Positions 62,447-64,000 of a stretch of 64,000 nucleotides of DNA are shown here, one piece after another. Made by a program: the position numbers and the translations under genes. Location: assembly GCA_019638085.1 (NCBI GenBank), contig JAHBUL010000005.1, positions 1-64,000 on the forward strand, read 5' to 3'. Within the stretch, counting starts at the first letter, position 1, and every line of letters starts with the position of its first letter. The notes below the pieces were generated by a model. That model had not been told where the DNA came from. It did no database searches and worked only from the letters and a program-made list of their open reading frames with translations. This DNA comes from Flavobacteriales bacterium. GTDB taxonomy: Bacteria; Bacteroidota; Bacteroidia; Flavobacteriales_F; PHOS-HE28.

Positions 62447-63667
62447 TCAGAATGCAGCAAGCATGATATCCAGGTCCTTGAATGGCAAGCGGTAGGCCTC
62501 CGAAAGGATCTCGCTGGTGAGCGCACCATTGTACAGGTACACCCCGTGGCGCAGGCCCAGGTTGCGTTTGATCACATCCTCGAAGCGGCCCATTTCGCCC
62601 ATGGTGAGCAGGATGGGAGTGAAGATGTTGGTGAGCGCATAGGATGCGGTACGCGGCACGCGGCTGGCGATGTTGGGTACGCAGTAATGGATCACGCCGT
62701 ATTTCTTGAACACGGGATCCGTGAGGGTGGTCTGTTCGCTGGTCTCGAAGCAGCCTCCGCGGTCGATGCTGACATCCACGATCACACTGCCCGCCTTCAT
62801 CTGGCCCACCATCTCGTCGGTGACCACCAAGGGTGTGCGGCCGTGTTCCGGCCTTAAGGCACCAATGGCCACATCGGCCTGCAACAGCGCTTGCTTGAGC
62901 ACATCGGGCTGGATGATGCTGGTCCAGATGCGTGCACCGAGCGTGCTTTGTAGACGGCGCAAGCGATAGATGCTCTTGTCGAACACCTTCACGCTGGCGC
63001 CCACGCCCAATGCGGCCCGCGTGGCAAATTCGCCCACGGTGCCGGCACCGATCACCACTACCTCGGCAGGGGCCACCCCGCTGATGCCGCCGAGCATGAG
63101 GCCTTGTCCGCCCTTGTCGGTACTGAGGTGTTCGGCGGCGATCTGGATCGCTGTGTTACCGGCGATCTCGCCCATGGCCCGCACGATGGGGAAGATGCCT
63201 TCACGGTCCTTGATGAAGTCCCACGCCACGGCGGTGACCTTCTTCTCCATCATGCGCCGCAGGGACTCGCGGTGCTGGCCGCCCATCTGCAAGGCCGATA
63301 CCAGGATCTGTTTGTGGCGCAGCAAGGCGATCTCTTCCTCCACAGGGGCGGCCACCTTCAGGATCAGGTCGGATTCAAAGACCTCCTGCGCGCTGTCCGC
63401 AAGTTTCGCACCTGCCTCGCTGTAGTCACTGTCCTGGAACTGGACGCTACTGCCCACCCCGCGCTGCACCACAATGTCGTGGCCGCGGCTGGTGAGCACC
63501 GCCACGCTCGCCGGGGTCAGGGGAACGCGGTGCTCCTGGGGCGTGATCTCCTTGGGTATGCCAATGAGCAATCGCTTGTTCTTACCGCCCACCTCCATGG
63601 TCTGCTCCTGGGGGAGCATGGAGACCTCGCGGGCCAGTTGCTTCAACAGTTCACTGCTGGTGCTCAT
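62447..63667 (-). CDS. ald: Alanine dehydrogenase
   Basis: NAD-dependent oxidative deamination of L-alanine to pyruvate, or the reverse. Motifs: IGIPKEITPQEHRVPLTP (substrate Arg and Lys region), the Rossmann loop VVVIGAGTVGEFATRAALGVGASV, VDVSIDRGGCFETSE and HYCVPNIASRVPRTASYALT. The 406-residue length includes about 30 extra residues at the N-terminus compared with the compact Mycobacterium form, which is typical for Bacteroidota. Its start overlaps the tsaE stop (ATGA). Confidence 0.93.
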   Translation of the reverse strand: MSTSSELLKQLAREVSMLPQEQTMEVGGKNKRLLIGIPKEITPQEHRVPLTPASVAVLTSRGHDIVVQRGVGSSVQFQDSDYSEAGAKLADSAQEVFESDLILKVAAPVEEEIALLRHKQILVSALQMGGQHRESLRRMMEKKVTAVAWDFIKDREGIFPIVRAMGEIAGNTAIQIAAEHLSTDKGGQGLMLGGISGVAPAEVVVIGAGTVGEFATRAALGVGASVKVFDKSIYRLRRLQSTLGARIWTSIIQPDVLKQALLQADVAIGALRPEHGRTPLVVTDEMVGQMKAGSVIVDVSIDRGGCFETSEQTTLTDPVFKKYGVIHYCVPNIASRVPRTASYALTNIFTPILLTMGEMGRFEDVIKRNLGLRHGVYLYNGALTSEILSEAYRLPFKDLDIMLAAF

Positions 63668-64000
63668 GCCAAGTGCGTGGGGGCTGGTGAGTGTTGGATG
63701 ATCTCCAGGCTGCGGGCGCCATCCTCGGTCATGTTCATTATGATGTTCACGGTATCCGGTGGGTAGGAAGCTTGTCCGAGTTCAGGCCATTCCACGAAGC
63801 AGTAATGTCCGCTGTCGAGGTATTCGGAAAAACCGATGCCTTCCAGTTCTTCCGCTTTGTTCAGGCGGTAAAGGTCGAAATGATAGACCGTGTTCCCGTC
63901 ATGGCTGCGGTATTCGTTCACAATGGAGTAGGATGGACTGGCCATCCCTGTTTCCACCCCCAGCACCGCGCACAACCCCTTGATCAAGGTGGTCTTGCCC
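63664..64000 (-). CDS. tsaE: tRNA threonylcarbamoyladenosine biosynthesis protein TsaE (N-terminus cut by window end)
   Basis: ATPase of the t6A37 tRNA-modification pathway; stimulates the TsaB-TsaD complex. The visible part starts inside the Walker A motif (GKTTLIKGL) and continues with ASPSYSIVNEY, HFDLYRL and the EWPE segment (FVEWPEL), all TsaE hallmarks. The first roughly 35-40 residues lie beyond position 64000. It overlaps ald by four bases, so the two are cotranscribed. Confidence 0.92.
   Translation of the reverse strand, partial: GKTTLIKGLCAVLGVETGMASPSYSIVNEYRSHDGNTVYHFDLYRLNKAEELEGIGFSEYLDSGHYCFVEWPELGQASYPPDTVNIIMNMTEDGARSLEIIQHSPAPTHLA

Overview
The window is a stretch of chromosome from a member of the Bacteroidota, most like a GC-rich, Flavobacteriales-type lineage. 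Evidence: type IX secretion genes (gldJ, porP/sprF-like, porU, porV); many exported proteins with T9SS C-terminal sorting domains; a TonB receptor; an ECF sigma factor paired with an envelope protein; a LytS/LytTR two-component pair; and recurrent -7 promoter boxes of the Bacteroidota form TAnnTTTG, often as the variant TAnnTTCG. No rRNA, tRNA, CRISPR array or phage region was seen.

Positions 1-2460 are clearly more AT-rich than the rest and look acquired. They hold a PepSY-like lipoprotein gene, a zinc-ribbon gene and a dihydropteroate synthase gene of Sul type (sulfonamide-resistant class), all on the minus strand. They are separated by long imperfect palindromes (535-671, 1049-1149) and by a pair of inverted repeats (1141-1220 and 2288-2360). 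A host-like tyrosine recombinase gene (2459-3634) borders the region. The layout resembles an integron, but the recombinase lacks the IntI-specific insertion. This is the best candidate for a poorly described system here.

3757-14034 is the T9SS block: murF, gldJ and a porP/sprF-like gene on the minus strand, then divergent porU, porV and ispF on the plus strand. 14035-25796 is mostly core metabolism and repair: a VTC polyphosphate-polymerase-like protein with a DUF4956 membrane protein, cdd, pdhA-pdhC, an isoprenylcysteine-methyltransferase-like protein, a cation/proton antiporter, recG, a lysoplasmalogenase-like gene and pheT. 25800-33618 holds small genes, an ECF sigma factor overlapping a gene for a protein that may span the whole envelope, two paralogous T9SS cargo proteins, a small MPRVE-repeat protein and a class III Fic AMP-transferase. 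33814-50705 carries hutU, further T9SS cargo, a Met/His-rich YtkA-like lipoprotein with its TonB receptor (possibly copper), a LysM glucosaminidase, aroA/aroB, proline dehydrogenase and an esterase. 51112-57183 is one giant PKD protein with a type B sorting domain. It is followed by a TPR histidine kinase, a small exported protein, a LytTR response regulator, a 67-bp tandem hairpin array, a small membrane-anchored protein, ald and the cut end of tsaE.

Intergenic spaces are rich in short palindromic REP-like repeats. Coordinates of repeats and motifs were read by eye. Assignments rest on recognised motifs and remembered families, not on database searches.
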